The translations under genes and the position numbers were made by a program. Shown in pieces: positions 1-7,319 of a stretch of DNA of 55,210 nt; positions within the stretch are counted from its first letter, which is position 1, and every line of letters starts with the position of its first letter. The DNA is from JBARRO01 sp049644265. GTDB lineage: Bacteria > Bacteroidota > Ignavibacteria > UBA10030. The DNA lies in assembly GCA_049644265.1 (NCBI GenBank), contig JBARRO010000137.1, positions 1 through 55,210 on the forward strand. Direction: 5' to 3'. The notes under the pieces are model-generated. The model did no database searches and was not told where the DNA came from. It saw only the letters and a list, made by a program, of their open reading frames with translations.

Positions 1-1494
1 CAGCAACATTAACAATCCGCCCACAACCCCGCATACAAGATTCACCGCATCGTTATTCAGCCACGAATAACCTTTCACCAGACTTCCTTTTGTGTCGGGC
101 TGGCAATGGAATTTCTTCTCCGTCACCGCGCCACAGATCATGCACTGATACTCTCCCTGAACCGTTGCACCAAGGAGACTGTCAACCAAGCTTGCCAGAA
201 CACCGGCGGCCGCTATCGCAAATCCATGACTTGGAATCTCAATCCAGGTCCATGCACTAAGAACGATCATAGCTGCGCCAACAATCCCGCCTCCTAATCC
301 AATCCACGTTATCCCCCCGTTTGTCCCCGCTTCCACTGTTTTGAATGAGGTGATGAGGAATGGCCTTTGTCTTGAGAGAATTCCAATCTCCGTTCCCCAG
401 GTGTCAGCAGTAACTGCCGCGATTGAACCCAGATACAGGGGATAGAAATCGTACGAAGGGATAAGATATTGCAAAACCATAAGCACTCCCGCAACTCCTC
501 CGTTCGCTGCCACCTGTGCGTAATCCCGTGTGCTTGATTTTTCCTGATAGGATTCAACGCTCTTCTTACGCGTTTTCCCAACCTTGGAGAGGGCGCTTGA
601 AAGAACAAAAAAGACAACGATTGGAATTGTCCACTTCCATCCGCCTACCCCAAACATCAGCGACGCAAGAAGAAACGTTGCAACTGCTCCGCTTGCCGCA
701 AGAAAACGCGCATAATAGGAGCCAATGGCCATAAAGATTCCGAGGGAAATTCCGAGTGTAAACTGGGAATAGTCCCGCATGGCTGACGGTGTAAGAAAAT
801 ACCATAACACAAACGCGACAGAGAGTGGAACGGAGAGATTATCCAACCCTCGGGATGAAATCGCCTCCCAACATGTTGCGATGATTGAACAGGACACTGC
901 CACGGTCAAGAGGAAGAAATCGGGGAAATGCGAAGTTCCGGACAGCACTTTCATGCCGCCATAGAGAGTCGCGGAGCTCACGATGAACATCGCGAGCGAG
1001 CCCTCGATCGACTTCTTGTCCGATGTGAGACGGAATACCGTCGGACGTCTGATCGCCGTCCCAACAATCCCGGCTGCTGCATCTCCCAGCGCCAGTGTCA
1101 GGATGGAGAGTGAAACAATCTCGGGGTTTCTGGACCAAAGGACCGCCACGAGTATCAGGAAGGAGAGCGGGTAGTAGACCGTGCCGTAGGATTTTCGCTT
1201 GGTCGCACCGATTCCGTCCAGGAGTCCGGACCTGATTGCCAGAGCATTTACGACAATGAAGATGACCGCGAGAAGCAACAAAGGAAGCGCGGAGACGAAC
1301 ATCCGCGGCGCAAAGAAAACCAGAACACCGGTGAGGATGTGGACGGATTTCCGGGCGACTTCCTTGGAAAGATTCAGTTTTTTTTGAAGAACCTGGGCAA
1401 CGCCGACAACCCCCGCAAGCGTAACGAGGAATAACAAGAACCTCACCCATTCGCCCTCAGGAGGAAGTGCAAAGAGATTTTGGAGGGATTCCAT
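1..1494 (-). CDS. Fused SEC59/VTE5-like kinase and DUF92 (VTE6-like) membrane protein, 3' end cut by window
   Basis: This frame stays open for 498 codons from ATG 1494 to the window edge, so the C-terminus is missing. It is a polytopic membrane protein with two recognisable halves. Residues about 20-235 carry SEC59/polyprenol-kinase motifs: EVARK (45-49) with H52, GDAAAG (137-142) and KKSIEGS (160-166), the CTP-dependent prenol kinase pattern. Residues about 245-498 carry DUF92 (TIGR00297) motifs: RDYAQVAANGG (323-333), ADTWGTEIG (363-371), GTNGG (390-394). In plants the two families are separate enzymes, phytol kinase (VTE5) and phytyl-phosphate kinase (VTE6), acting in sequence. A two-step isoprenoid alcohol kinase is therefore inferred; the substrate is unknown. 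A Cys/His cluster (C451, C454, H463, C464) looks like an added metal site. The gene starts 1 nt after the holA stop, so it is probably co-transcribed with holA. Confidence 0.85.
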   Translation of the reverse strand, partial: MESLQNLFALPPEGEWVRFLLFLVTLAGVVGVAQVLQKKLNLSKEVARKSVHILTGVLVFFAPRMFVSALPLLLLAVIFIVVNALAIRSGLLDGIGATKRKSYGTVYYPLSFLILVAVLWSRNPEIVSLSILTLALGDAAAGIVGTAIRRPTVFRLTSDKKSIEGSLAMFIVSSATLYGGMKVLSGTSHFPDFFLLTVAVSCSIIATCWEAISSRGLDNLSVPLSVAFVLWYFLTPSAMRDYSQFTLGISLGIFMAIGSYYARFLAASGAVATFLLASLMFGVGGWKWTIPIVVFFVLSSALSKVGKTRKKSVESYQEKSSTRDYAQVAANGGVAGVLMVLQYLIPSYDFYPLYLGSIAAVTADTWGTEIGILSRQRPFLITSFKTVEAGTNGGITWIGLGGGIVGAAMIVLSAWTWIEIPSHGFAIAAAGVLASLVDSLLGATVQGEYQCMICGAVTEKKFHCQPDTKGSLVKGYSWLNNDAVNLVCGVVGGLLMLL

Positions 1495-1495
1495 T

Positions 1496-2524
1496 CTACG
1501 AAGCTGCTTTCTCGACAGAGCCACGAATGAGGGAATACAGAAGCAGCGTAAGAACCGAATGCGCGTCGTGTGAAGTGCTCTTCAACTCCGCATCGGCCTG
1601 GCATAATGCCTTCATGCCCTCCTCGAGGTGTCGGGAAGAGAAAGCCGACTGGAATTCCTTATAGCTTCTCAGATAAAACGGCGAGATCCGAAGCTCCGAG
1701 GCCATTTCACCTTCTGAAACGTGCTTTTGCTGAAGCTCAGAGAGTTTGTAGAGTTGGAGGAAGAAACGGGTGAGCATGATGATAATCAGCTGGGGGCTTT
1801 CACCGGATTCCAGCATGCGCTCCAGAATGTTCGTCGCCTCCTTCATATCCTTCCTGCCGACGGCATTTTGCAGGTCGAACACCGTAAACCCCTTCGTCGC
1901 ACCAACGACCGCCGCAACATCCTCAACGGAAATTTCCTTGCGGTCGCCGATGAAGATCAGGAGCTTGTCGATCTCATTCTGCAAGGCCCGAAGGGAATTG
2001 CCAACATACGCGTGGAGCAGCCGTGCTGCCTCAGCGTCCGAGGCCTTCCCAAGCTTTTCAAGCCGTGCGGAAATCCAGGCCGGCACCTGATTGTCATACA
2101 GGCGTTGGCAAGCAACAACTTCCGCCTTCTTTTTCAGGTCCGTGAACGGTTTCCGACGGAAATCCGGATCCTCCGAAACGAGAAGCAGGAGCGTCGAATC
2201 CAGAGGCTTGTCGACGTATGCCGAAAAGATCTCCTTTGCCGTCTCTCCCGAAACCAGCTTTTCAAACTCCTTCACGACCACCACGCGCTTCTCGCTCATC
2301 ATCGGGAATGACGAAGCGTGCGCGATCACGTCCTTCACATCAGCCTTGCTCCCATAGACCACGTCCAGATTGAACCCTTTAGTGGATTCGTCAACCGACT
2401 TGGCGACAATCGTGTTGACGCACTCCTCGATAAGGAAATCCTCTTCCCCATAGAACAAGTACACCGGCGCAAACCGCGAGCCTGCGAGGGTTTTTTGGAA
2501 GTCTTTGTATTTGACTTCGGGCAT
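1496..2524 (-). CDS. holA: DNA polymerase III subunit delta
   Basis: The 342-residue protein has the length and layout of HolA, the clamp-loader delta subunit that opens the beta sliding clamp. The N-terminal AAA+-like domain shows PVYLFYGEEDFLIEE (residues about 20-34), the usual delta signature, with no functional Walker A as expected for this subunit. A lid and a helical collar domain follow, including VGNSLRALQNEIDKLL and the typical stretch ending near TRFFLQLYKL. The start is ATG 2524 with no clear Shine-Dalgarno site; a heptad repeat array lies directly upstream. The downstream membrane protein follows after one base. Function is well supported by family knowledge. Confidence 0.95.
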   Translation of the reverse strand: MPEVKYKDFQKTLAGSRFAPVYLFYGEEDFLIEECVNTIVAKSVDESTKGFNLDVVYGSKADVKDVIAHASSFPMMSEKRVVVVKEFEKLVSGETAKEIFSAYVDKPLDSTLLLLVSEDPDFRRKPFTDLKKKAEVVACQRLYDNQVPAWISARLEKLGKASDAEAARLLHAYVGNSLRALQNEIDKLLIFIGDRKEISVEDVAAVVGATKGFTVFDLQNAVGRKDMKEATNILERMLESGESPQLIIIMLTRFFLQLYKLSELQQKHVSEGEMASELRISPFYLRSYKEFQSAFSSRHLEEGMKALCQADAELKSTSHDAHSVLTLLLYSLIRGSVEKAAS

Positions 2525-2532
2525 GGAAGGAG

Positions 2533-2570
2533 TTCTCAGTTATCAGTTGTCAGTTACGAGTCCCTCAGTA
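2533..2570. repeat. Heptad array, core TCAGTTA
   Basis: Consecutive 7-bp units read TCAGTTA, TCAGTTG, TCAGTTA, then decaying units CGAGTCC and CTCAGTA. The array lies about 10 bp upstream of the holA start codon and is one of three different heptad arrays that fill the gap between holA and the cyclophilin gene. Confidence 0.75.
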
Positions 2571-2610
2571 AGCCCGGGGAACGGTGGATGAAAGAAGGTT
2601 TTCATTGTGG

Positions 2611-2672
2611 TGTGCTGCTTGCCGTCTACTGACTGCTGTCTGCCTTCTGCCATCTGCCGTCTGCTTTCTACC
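2611..2672. repeat. Heptad array, core TCTGCNN
   Basis: In register, the units read CGTCTAC, TGACTGC, TGTCTGC, CTTCTGC, CATCTGC, CGTCTGC, TTTCTAC. The last four bases of each unit are nearly fixed while the first two vary. It is unrelated in sequence to the arrays on either side, but has the same 7-bp period. Confidence 0.8.
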
Positions 2673-2695
2673 GCATCCCACATCCCCTCTCCCAC

Positions 2696-2744
2696 CTATC
2701 GCTTATCGCTTTTCACCTTTCACTTTTCCCGTTTCACTTCTCCT
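2696..2744. repeat. Heptad array, core TTTCACN, overlapping a stop codon
   Basis: The units are CTATCGC, TTATCGC, TTTTCAC, CTTTCAC, TTTTCCC, GTTTCAC, TTCTCCT. The array runs across the stop codon of the cyclophilin gene (2734-2736), so the last residues of that protein are encoded inside it. Confidence 0.8.
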
Positions 2745-3336
2745 TCTTCTCCACCACCACCTTCTTCATCACCACATCCACCTTCGGCTTTCCGTCCGTC
2801 GGTCCCATTTGAGGAATAATTTCGACGGCCCCGATTTTATCGACAACTTCCATTCCTTTCGTTACTTTTCCAAAAATCGTGTAGTTCTTGGGAAGCCATG
2901 GAGCATCGTTGAGCACAATGAAGAACTGGCTGGTATTCGTGTTGGGACCCCGGTTCGCCATCGCAAGCGTGCCTTTGAGGTATCCCGCCTGATATGATGG
3001 AGTACTGGAATTCAGCTCGTCCTCAAAATCCTTCCCATAAATGCTTTTTCCGCCCCTCCCGGTTCCTGTCGAGTCGCCGCCCTGGATCACAAATCCTTTT
3101 GAAATCCGGTGAAAGATGATCCCGTTGAAGTATCCTTGCTCGGCCAGGCCGACAAAGTTCTCGACGGTTTTCGGGGCATCCGACTCATAGAGCTCGACAT
3201 CGATCGTCCCCATGGATGTCTCAATGGAAGCATTCACGATTTTCCTCGCAGTTTGTGAACTATCTTTTGTGGATTGACAGGAAACACCCAGGCTTGCACC
3301 GAGGGTCAGAACAATGACAGCCATTGCACGAACCAT
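2734..3336 (-). CDS. Peptidyl-prolyl cis-trans isomerase, cyclophilin type, exported
   Basis: This is a 200-residue cyclophilin that catalyses proline isomerisation during protein folding. It starts with an export signal (VRAMAVIVLTLGASLG) followed by a cysteine (GVSC), so a lipoprotein anchor is likely, although the lipobox is not canonical. The catalytic core follows with IIFHRISKGFVIQGGD and GGKSIYGKDFEDE, including the active Arg of FHRI and the FVIQGGD strand. The start at ATG 3336 is preferred over an upstream in-frame start because TAAGGAGG lies just before it and the signal peptide begins there. The periplasmic location suggests a role in outer-membrane protein folding. The gene follows uppP by 11 bp and its 3' end runs into a heptad repeat. 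Confidence 0.93.
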   Translation of the reverse strand: MVRAMAVIVLTLGASLGVSCQSTKDSSQTARKIVNASIETSMGTIDVELYESDAPKTVENFVGLAEQGYFNGIIFHRISKGFVIQGGDSTGTGRGGKSIYGKDFEDELNSSTPSYQAGYLKGTLAMANRGPNTNTSQFFIVLNDAPWLPKNYTIFGKVTKGMEVVDKIGAVEIIPQMGPTDGKPKVDVVMKKVVVEKKEK

Positions 3337-3347
3337 AGGAATCCTCC

Positions 3348-4157
3348 TTACACGAATATGATACCAAGAACGCCGATGATAAGACAGTAGAGCGCAAACC
3401 AACTAAGTTTCCCCCGTTGCACCACAGCAAGCAGCAGTTTGATGGACAAATACCCGGTGATCGCGGCGACAACCGTGCCGACAATAAGTGGCAGAGCACC
3501 GATGACCGCTCCGCTTCGGATCAGATTTCGCGTTTCCAGCATCGCCGCACCGGCGATGACCGGAACCGACAGGAGAAACGAGAACTTTGCCGCCTGCACA
3601 GGCGAAATCCGGAGGTACATGGCTGTGCTGATCGTTGATCCCGATCGGGAAATTCCGGGAAGAATTGCGATTGACTGGGCAATGCCAATCACCAGAGACG
3701 TCACGACGCCGATTTTCTTGTTTGCGTCGGGCCGCGCAAGGCGCGTGAGAAATAGGATGAGTCCCGTAAGAACAAGGTTCATCGACACGAGCTTGGGATC
3801 CGTGAACGCATCTTTGATTGCATCGTGAAAAAGAATCCCGATGACCCCCGCGGGGATCGAGCCGAACAGAATCGCCGTCGCAAGACGCACGTGCTCGTTT
3901 GAGTGGTATTCTTCCTTCACGTTCATGGAAACAACGGCCTTCAGGAAAGCCTTGACCATCAGCACAATGTCGTTCCAAAAAATTACCACGACGCTGATAA
4001 GAGTCCCGAAGTGTACGTAGACATCAAAGGTCAGATCGCCGGTTCCTCCAATATGCAGCAGATGCTGGGCGAGCACAAGATGTCCGGAGCTGCTGACAGG
4101 GAGAAATTCCGTGAAGCCCTGGAGTATTCCGAGTATCGTTGCCTGGAGAAGCGTCAA
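3348..4157 (-). CDS. uppP: Undecaprenyl-diphosphatase
   Basis: This 269-residue BacA/UppP family membrane enzyme dephosphorylates undecaprenyl diphosphate to recycle the lipid carrier for peptidoglycan and O-antigen synthesis. Both family motifs are visible: GFTEFLPVSSSGHL near residue 15 and PGISRSGST near residue 165; the Glu, Ser, His and Arg residues of these motifs form the active site. About eight hydrophobic segments are evident and the length is standard. The start is TTG at 4157, with AAGGA about 8 nt upstream; an ATG just before it is out of frame. It precedes the cyclophilin gene on the same strand, probably in one transcript. Confidence 0.96.
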   Translation of the reverse strand: MTLLQATILGILQGFTEFLPVSSSGHLVLAQHLLHIGGTGDLTFDVYVHFGTLISVVVIFWNDIVLMVKAFLKAVVSMNVKEEYHSNEHVRLATAILFGSIPAGVIGILFHDAIKDAFTDPKLVSMNLVLTGLILFLTRLARPDANKKIGVVTSLVIGIAQSIAILPGISRSGSTISTAMYLRISPVQAAKFSFLLSVPVIAGAAMLETRNLIRSGAVIGALPLIVGTVVAAITGYLSIKLLLAVVQRGKLSWFALYCLIIGVLGIIFV

Positions 4158-4202
4158 AGCATTGTCCTTTCTTTGTTTTGTATGTTTACCGTTTCAAAAG
4201 AA

Positions 4203-4446
4203 TTTCACAGAGGACACAGAGAAGATCAGAGCTCACAGAGAAAAGAGAGAGTTTATGGTGGCTCTGTTAAAGGATTTCATAGAACTCTGGGCAAGGGAAA
4301 GGGGTTTCAGAAAAAGAGAAAAAAACAGGCATCGACACCCTCTCATCAAATACGAGCTCTCATCCTCTGTGTGCTCCTCATTTCCCTGCCTGCCGGTCAA
4401 CGACCCGTAGGGCAGGCAGGTCTGTGATCTCTGTGACATTCTCTTC
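4203..4446. repeat. Repeat island with inward-facing CACAGAG nonads and a central palindrome
   Basis: The gap between uppP and the barrel gene has CACAGAGGA, CACAGAGAA and similar 9-bp units at 4203-4249. It has the reverse complement (CTCTGTG) at about 4373-4383 and 4421-4446. The two ends are therefore inverted relative to each other. A strong palindrome lies at 4385-4420. The right edge abuts the stop codon of the barrel gene (4447-4449). No convincing gene is present here. Confidence 0.6.
4385..4420. repeat. Palindrome with two nested three-base-loop hairpins
   Basis: The arms CCTGCCTGCC and GGCAGGCAGG pair over 10 bp. Between them sit two mini-hairpins, GGTC-AAC-GACC and CCC-GTA-GGG (sharing bases at the junction). 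The shape is a cruciform-like element. It lacks a U tract, so it is not a convincing terminator. Confidence 0.7.
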
Positions 4447-5145
4447 TCAGAGCTGAAAAACAACACCGAATTTCAGTCCGAGCGAGAAGAAATTCATCTT
4501 CGCCGTGACGCCGTTATACGTTGGCGTCAGCCCCTGGTCATTCTTGAGCTCTCCTGCAAAGCACCAACGCAGGTCAGCTCCGATATATCCGTAAAAATGG
4601 TCGTCAAACTTTGTGTTTCCCGAGACATCCAGTTTCATTCCCAGGCCCTGCGCAGAGAATCGATCTTCAGATCCCGAGACGGCATAGGACTGTTTCATGG
4701 AGCCAAAGTAGTATCCCACTCCTCCGCCAAATTTCAGCCAGTAGGCGTCGTCGGGTATAACGTAGTGCGCCAGCAGAGTCGGCATTTGCATTGAGTAGGA
4801 AAAATCCCACCGCGACAACCCTGAGCCGTCATTCACCGAATACGATTTCAGAAGATAGGCGTATTCCAGTCCCACGGACCAGTTACCTGCAACGGAGAAT
4901 TCCGGTGTGACAAAGAACTCCGTTGCCGTCGCAAACTCATCCAGATTCTTTGTTGAACCTTGTACCGTAAGCGCGTTGATGTAGTCGACGATCGAAGGCG
5001 CCGAATGCACGTCAATCCCCATCCCCAAGGCCATATGTACGAACGAGTGGTCTTGTTCCTGGGCCCGCGCGGCCGGGACAGCTGCAAGCACCGCAAGGAT
5101 GTACCCAAAAAGAATCGGCGTTGAAACTCTCGGATATTTCATCAA
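4447..5145 (-). CDS. Outer-membrane beta-barrel protein
   Basis: This 232-residue protein has a clear signal peptide ending AVPAARA near residue 28. It is followed by alternating aromatic/polar strands such as WSVGLEYAYLLKSY, YWLKFGGGVGYYFG and FYGYIGADLRW, and it ends in a strand with a hydrophobic terminus (LKFGVVFQL). These features fit a small 8-10 strand outer-membrane barrel of the OMP_b-brl type. No enzymatic motif is visible. The start overlaps the stop of the upstream two-domain dehydrogenase by 4 nt (ATGA), so translation is probably coupled. The specific function is unknown; a linked role in envelope glycan metabolism is only inferred from the neighbours. Confidence 0.8.
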   Translation of the reverse strand: MMKYPRVSTPILFGYILAVLAAVPAARAQEQDHSFVHMALGMGIDVHSAPSIVDYINALTVQGSTKNLDEFATATEFFVTPEFSVAGNWSVGLEYAYLLKSYSVNDGSGLSRWDFSYSMQMPTLLAHYVIPDDAYWLKFGGGVGYYFGSMKQSYAVSGSEDRFSAQGLGMKLDVSGNTKFDDHFYGYIGADLRWCFAGELKNDQGLTPTYNGVTAKMNFFSLGLKFGVVFQL

Positions 5146-7316
5146 ACCGATAGCGGCACGCCGAGCTTCAGAGATTCCATGATCCTGAACGTCGCCATGG
5201 TGGTCGACACCAGGCTCGTAAACGGAATCGGCGATGGTTTGCCTTCCGTTACAGCCCGGAGGAAACTTTCAATCTCGTGCTGGTGGCCTTTGTCGACCGT
5301 AGCGCTGCGGACTTCGGACTTCTTTCCCTGCTCGTACATCGCGAGCGTGCGGAAATTGTCGATGACCGCAGTCCTGCCCGTGGAAAAGACTTCAAGATAC
5401 TCCTTAGGTACTGCGGAGTCTCCGTTTGCGAGATAGGTTATCACTCCCACAGACCCGTTGTCAAATTTCAGAGTGATCAGAACGGAATCATCGTCTCCCG
5501 GCTTTCGGTCCGAGGCGCCCAGGGGTTCCGCAAAGACTCGTATCGGCGTAGCGTTGGCGAAGAACGAGAGCAAATCGACAAAGTGACACACCTCTCCGAT
5601 GATTCTACCGCCCCCCTCCAGGGGATCCTGCGACCAATGGGAAGAGGGTATCAGGCCCGCGCTCACGCGATAGTTCATCGCAAATGGCGCAACACTCGAC
5701 TCAAAGAAGTGCTTCGCCTTCCGCACAAGCGGTGCAAACCGACGATTGAAACCAACCATGACCATCGGCGGGTGTTTCTTTTCCTCCCGGTATGCTTTGA
5801 CGATCTGCTGCAGTTCTCCCGCGTTCATGGCGAGCGGTTTTTCGACGAAAACATTTTTCCCCGCTTTGATTCCATCGATCGTGTAGCGTGCGTGTACATT
5901 GTGGCGTGCCGCGATGAAGATCGTCCCGATCTTCCCGTTTCCGATCACCTCGTCCGGATTCGTGGTGGCAAATCCGAACCGAAACCGCTGCGCAACATTC
6001 GCAGCGCTCAACCCGTTGGAGGTGCAGACGCCGACCAATTCTGTGCCGCGAAAACTCTGAATAGGCGGCAGCAGCGAGCCCTGGGCAAAGCTCCCAGCTC
6101 CCAGGAATCCCAGCTGAAGGCCGCTCGTCGTTGCTTGACCTTGCCGGTACTCGACTTTTGTCTCCGCCCCGGGATCTTTTCTCGAAGATTCATACTCCAG
6201 CAAAATTCCCACGTATCGCTGGGACGGGCCGCTTCGCGAGCCAGAAATCATTGCGTAGGCCGCTTTTGCATCGTCCACCTTAAAACGGTGCGTCGTCAGT
6301 TTTTTGACATCCACCTGTCCTCCGGCCAGGAGCCGCAGGAATTCTGCCATGTTCCTCTGTTCGGTCCAACGCACGTATCCGAACGGGTAATCAACTCCCC
6401 GTTCCTCATAGTTCACATCATAACGCCCCGGACCATAGGAGCGTGACAGGCGAAAATCGAGCTCCTTCATATAGTAGGGCGGTCGTGGTAAATGAAGTCC
6501 GACATCTCCTACGAGTACCACGCGTCCCTTTTCGCGACAAAGCTCGCCGGCAAGCCGAACCGGGTCATCGCTTTTCGTCGCAGCGGTAATGATCACGGCA
6601 TCAACTCCGTGGCCCTGCGTAAAGGCATCGATGATTTTCTTCACATCCTTGCCCCGCCGGATTGCCACGTCCGCGCCGGATTCTTCCGCCAGGTTCACGG
6701 CATGCTGGTCAAGGTCAATCCCGATGACAGCGCATCCGTTTGCTTTGAGCAGCTGGACCGTCAGCTGACCGACCAATCCCAGACCGATCACAGCAACGAT
6801 TTCCCCTAACATCGGTTCTGCCTGACGGACTCCCTGCAGGGCGATGGCACCCAGGGTTGTGTATGCTGCGTCGGCGAGGTCTGCACCGCGCGGAACCGCA
6901 ACGCAGAGATTTTTCGGAACAACAATAAATTCTGCGTGGTTGGCGAATCCACCACCGGCACAGGCAACACGAGCGCCGGCTTTCACATGGGAAACCCCTT
7001 CCCCGGTCGCAAGCACGACGCCGGATGCGGAGTATCCAAGCGACGCCCACGAATCGAGCCGATCGCGGACACGCCGGTACGTGGTCACCAATCCATACTG
7101 TTTCACTTGCTCAAGAACCTTTGCCACGAGATCAGGATTGCTCCTCGCTTTTTCGAGCATGGACGCTTTGCGATTGGAAATCGAGGCGCGCTCCGTTCCG
7201 GCGCTGATAAGAGAATAGGACGTCTGCACAAGAACATGTCCGGGCTTCAGTGCCGGCGGAGGAACCTGCTCGACGCGCACCGTGCCGGTCTTATTGTGCT
7301 GTGTTACCTGTTTCAT
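5142..7316 (-). CDS. Two-domain oxidoreductase: alcohol dehydrogenase-like plus Gfo/Idh/MocA
   Basis: The 724-residue protein fuses two nucleotide-binding enzymes. Residues 1 to about 375 form an MDR alcohol dehydrogenase fold with Rossmann motif GLGLVGQLTVQLL. At the place where zinc-dependent relatives have the catalytic GxxGSD cysteine it reads SLISAGTERAS, so the catalytic zinc ligand appears lost. Residues from about 395 form a Gfo/Idh/MocA oxidoreductase with LGFLGAGSFAQ and the EKPLAMN motif carrying the catalytic Lys. Such fusions are known from polysaccharide and glycolipid gene clusters; the substrate is usually unassigned. The gene lies between a YbhN-like membrane protein (3-bp gap) and a barrel gene (4-nt overlap). 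A role in sugar or lipid-linked sugar modification is plausible but inferred. Confidence 0.88.
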   Translation of the reverse strand: MKQVTQHNKTGTVRVEQVPPPALKPGHVLVQTSYSLISAGTERASISNRKASMLEKARSNPDLVAKVLEQVKQYGLVTTYRRVRDRLDSWASLGYSASGVVLATGEGVSHVKAGARVACAGGGFANHAEFIVVPKNLCVAVPRGADLADAAYTTLGAIALQGVRQAEPMLGEIVAVIGLGLVGQLTVQLLKANGCAVIGIDLDQHAVNLAEESGADVAIRRGKDVKKIIDAFTQGHGVDAVIITAATKSDDPVRLAGELCREKGRVVLVGDVGLHLPRPPYYMKELDFRLSRSYGPGRYDVNYEERGVDYPFGYVRWTEQRNMAEFLRLLAGGQVDVKKLTTHRFKVDDAKAAYAMISGSRSGPSQRYVGILLEYESSRKDPGAETKVEYRQGQATTSGLQLGFLGAGSFAQGSLLPPIQSFRGTELVGVCTSNGLSAANVAQRFRFGFATTNPDEVIGNGKIGTIFIAARHNVHARYTIDGIKAGKNVFVEKPLAMNAGELQQIVKAYREEKKHPPMVMVGFNRRFAPLVRKAKHFFESSVAPFAMNYRVSAGLIPSSHWSQDPLEGGGRIIGEVCHFVDLLSFFANATPIRVFAEPLGASDRKPGDDDSVLITLKFDNGSVGVITYLANGDSAVPKEYLEVFSTGRTAVIDNFRTLAMYEQGKKSEVRSATVDKGHQHEIESFLRAVTEGKPSPIPFTSLVSTTMATFRIMESLKLGVPLSV

Positions 7317-7319
7317 GGG

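Noticed and set aside
839..1450. A 203-codon minus-strand frame
   Set aside because: It is a shifted frame of the SEC59-DUF92 gene, rich in Arg, Cys and His without domain pattern; the true frame over the same bases shows conserved motifs throughout.
4233..4466. A 77-codon minus-strand frame
   Set aside because: It lies in the repeat island and translates the palindrome and nonads; no conserved pattern.
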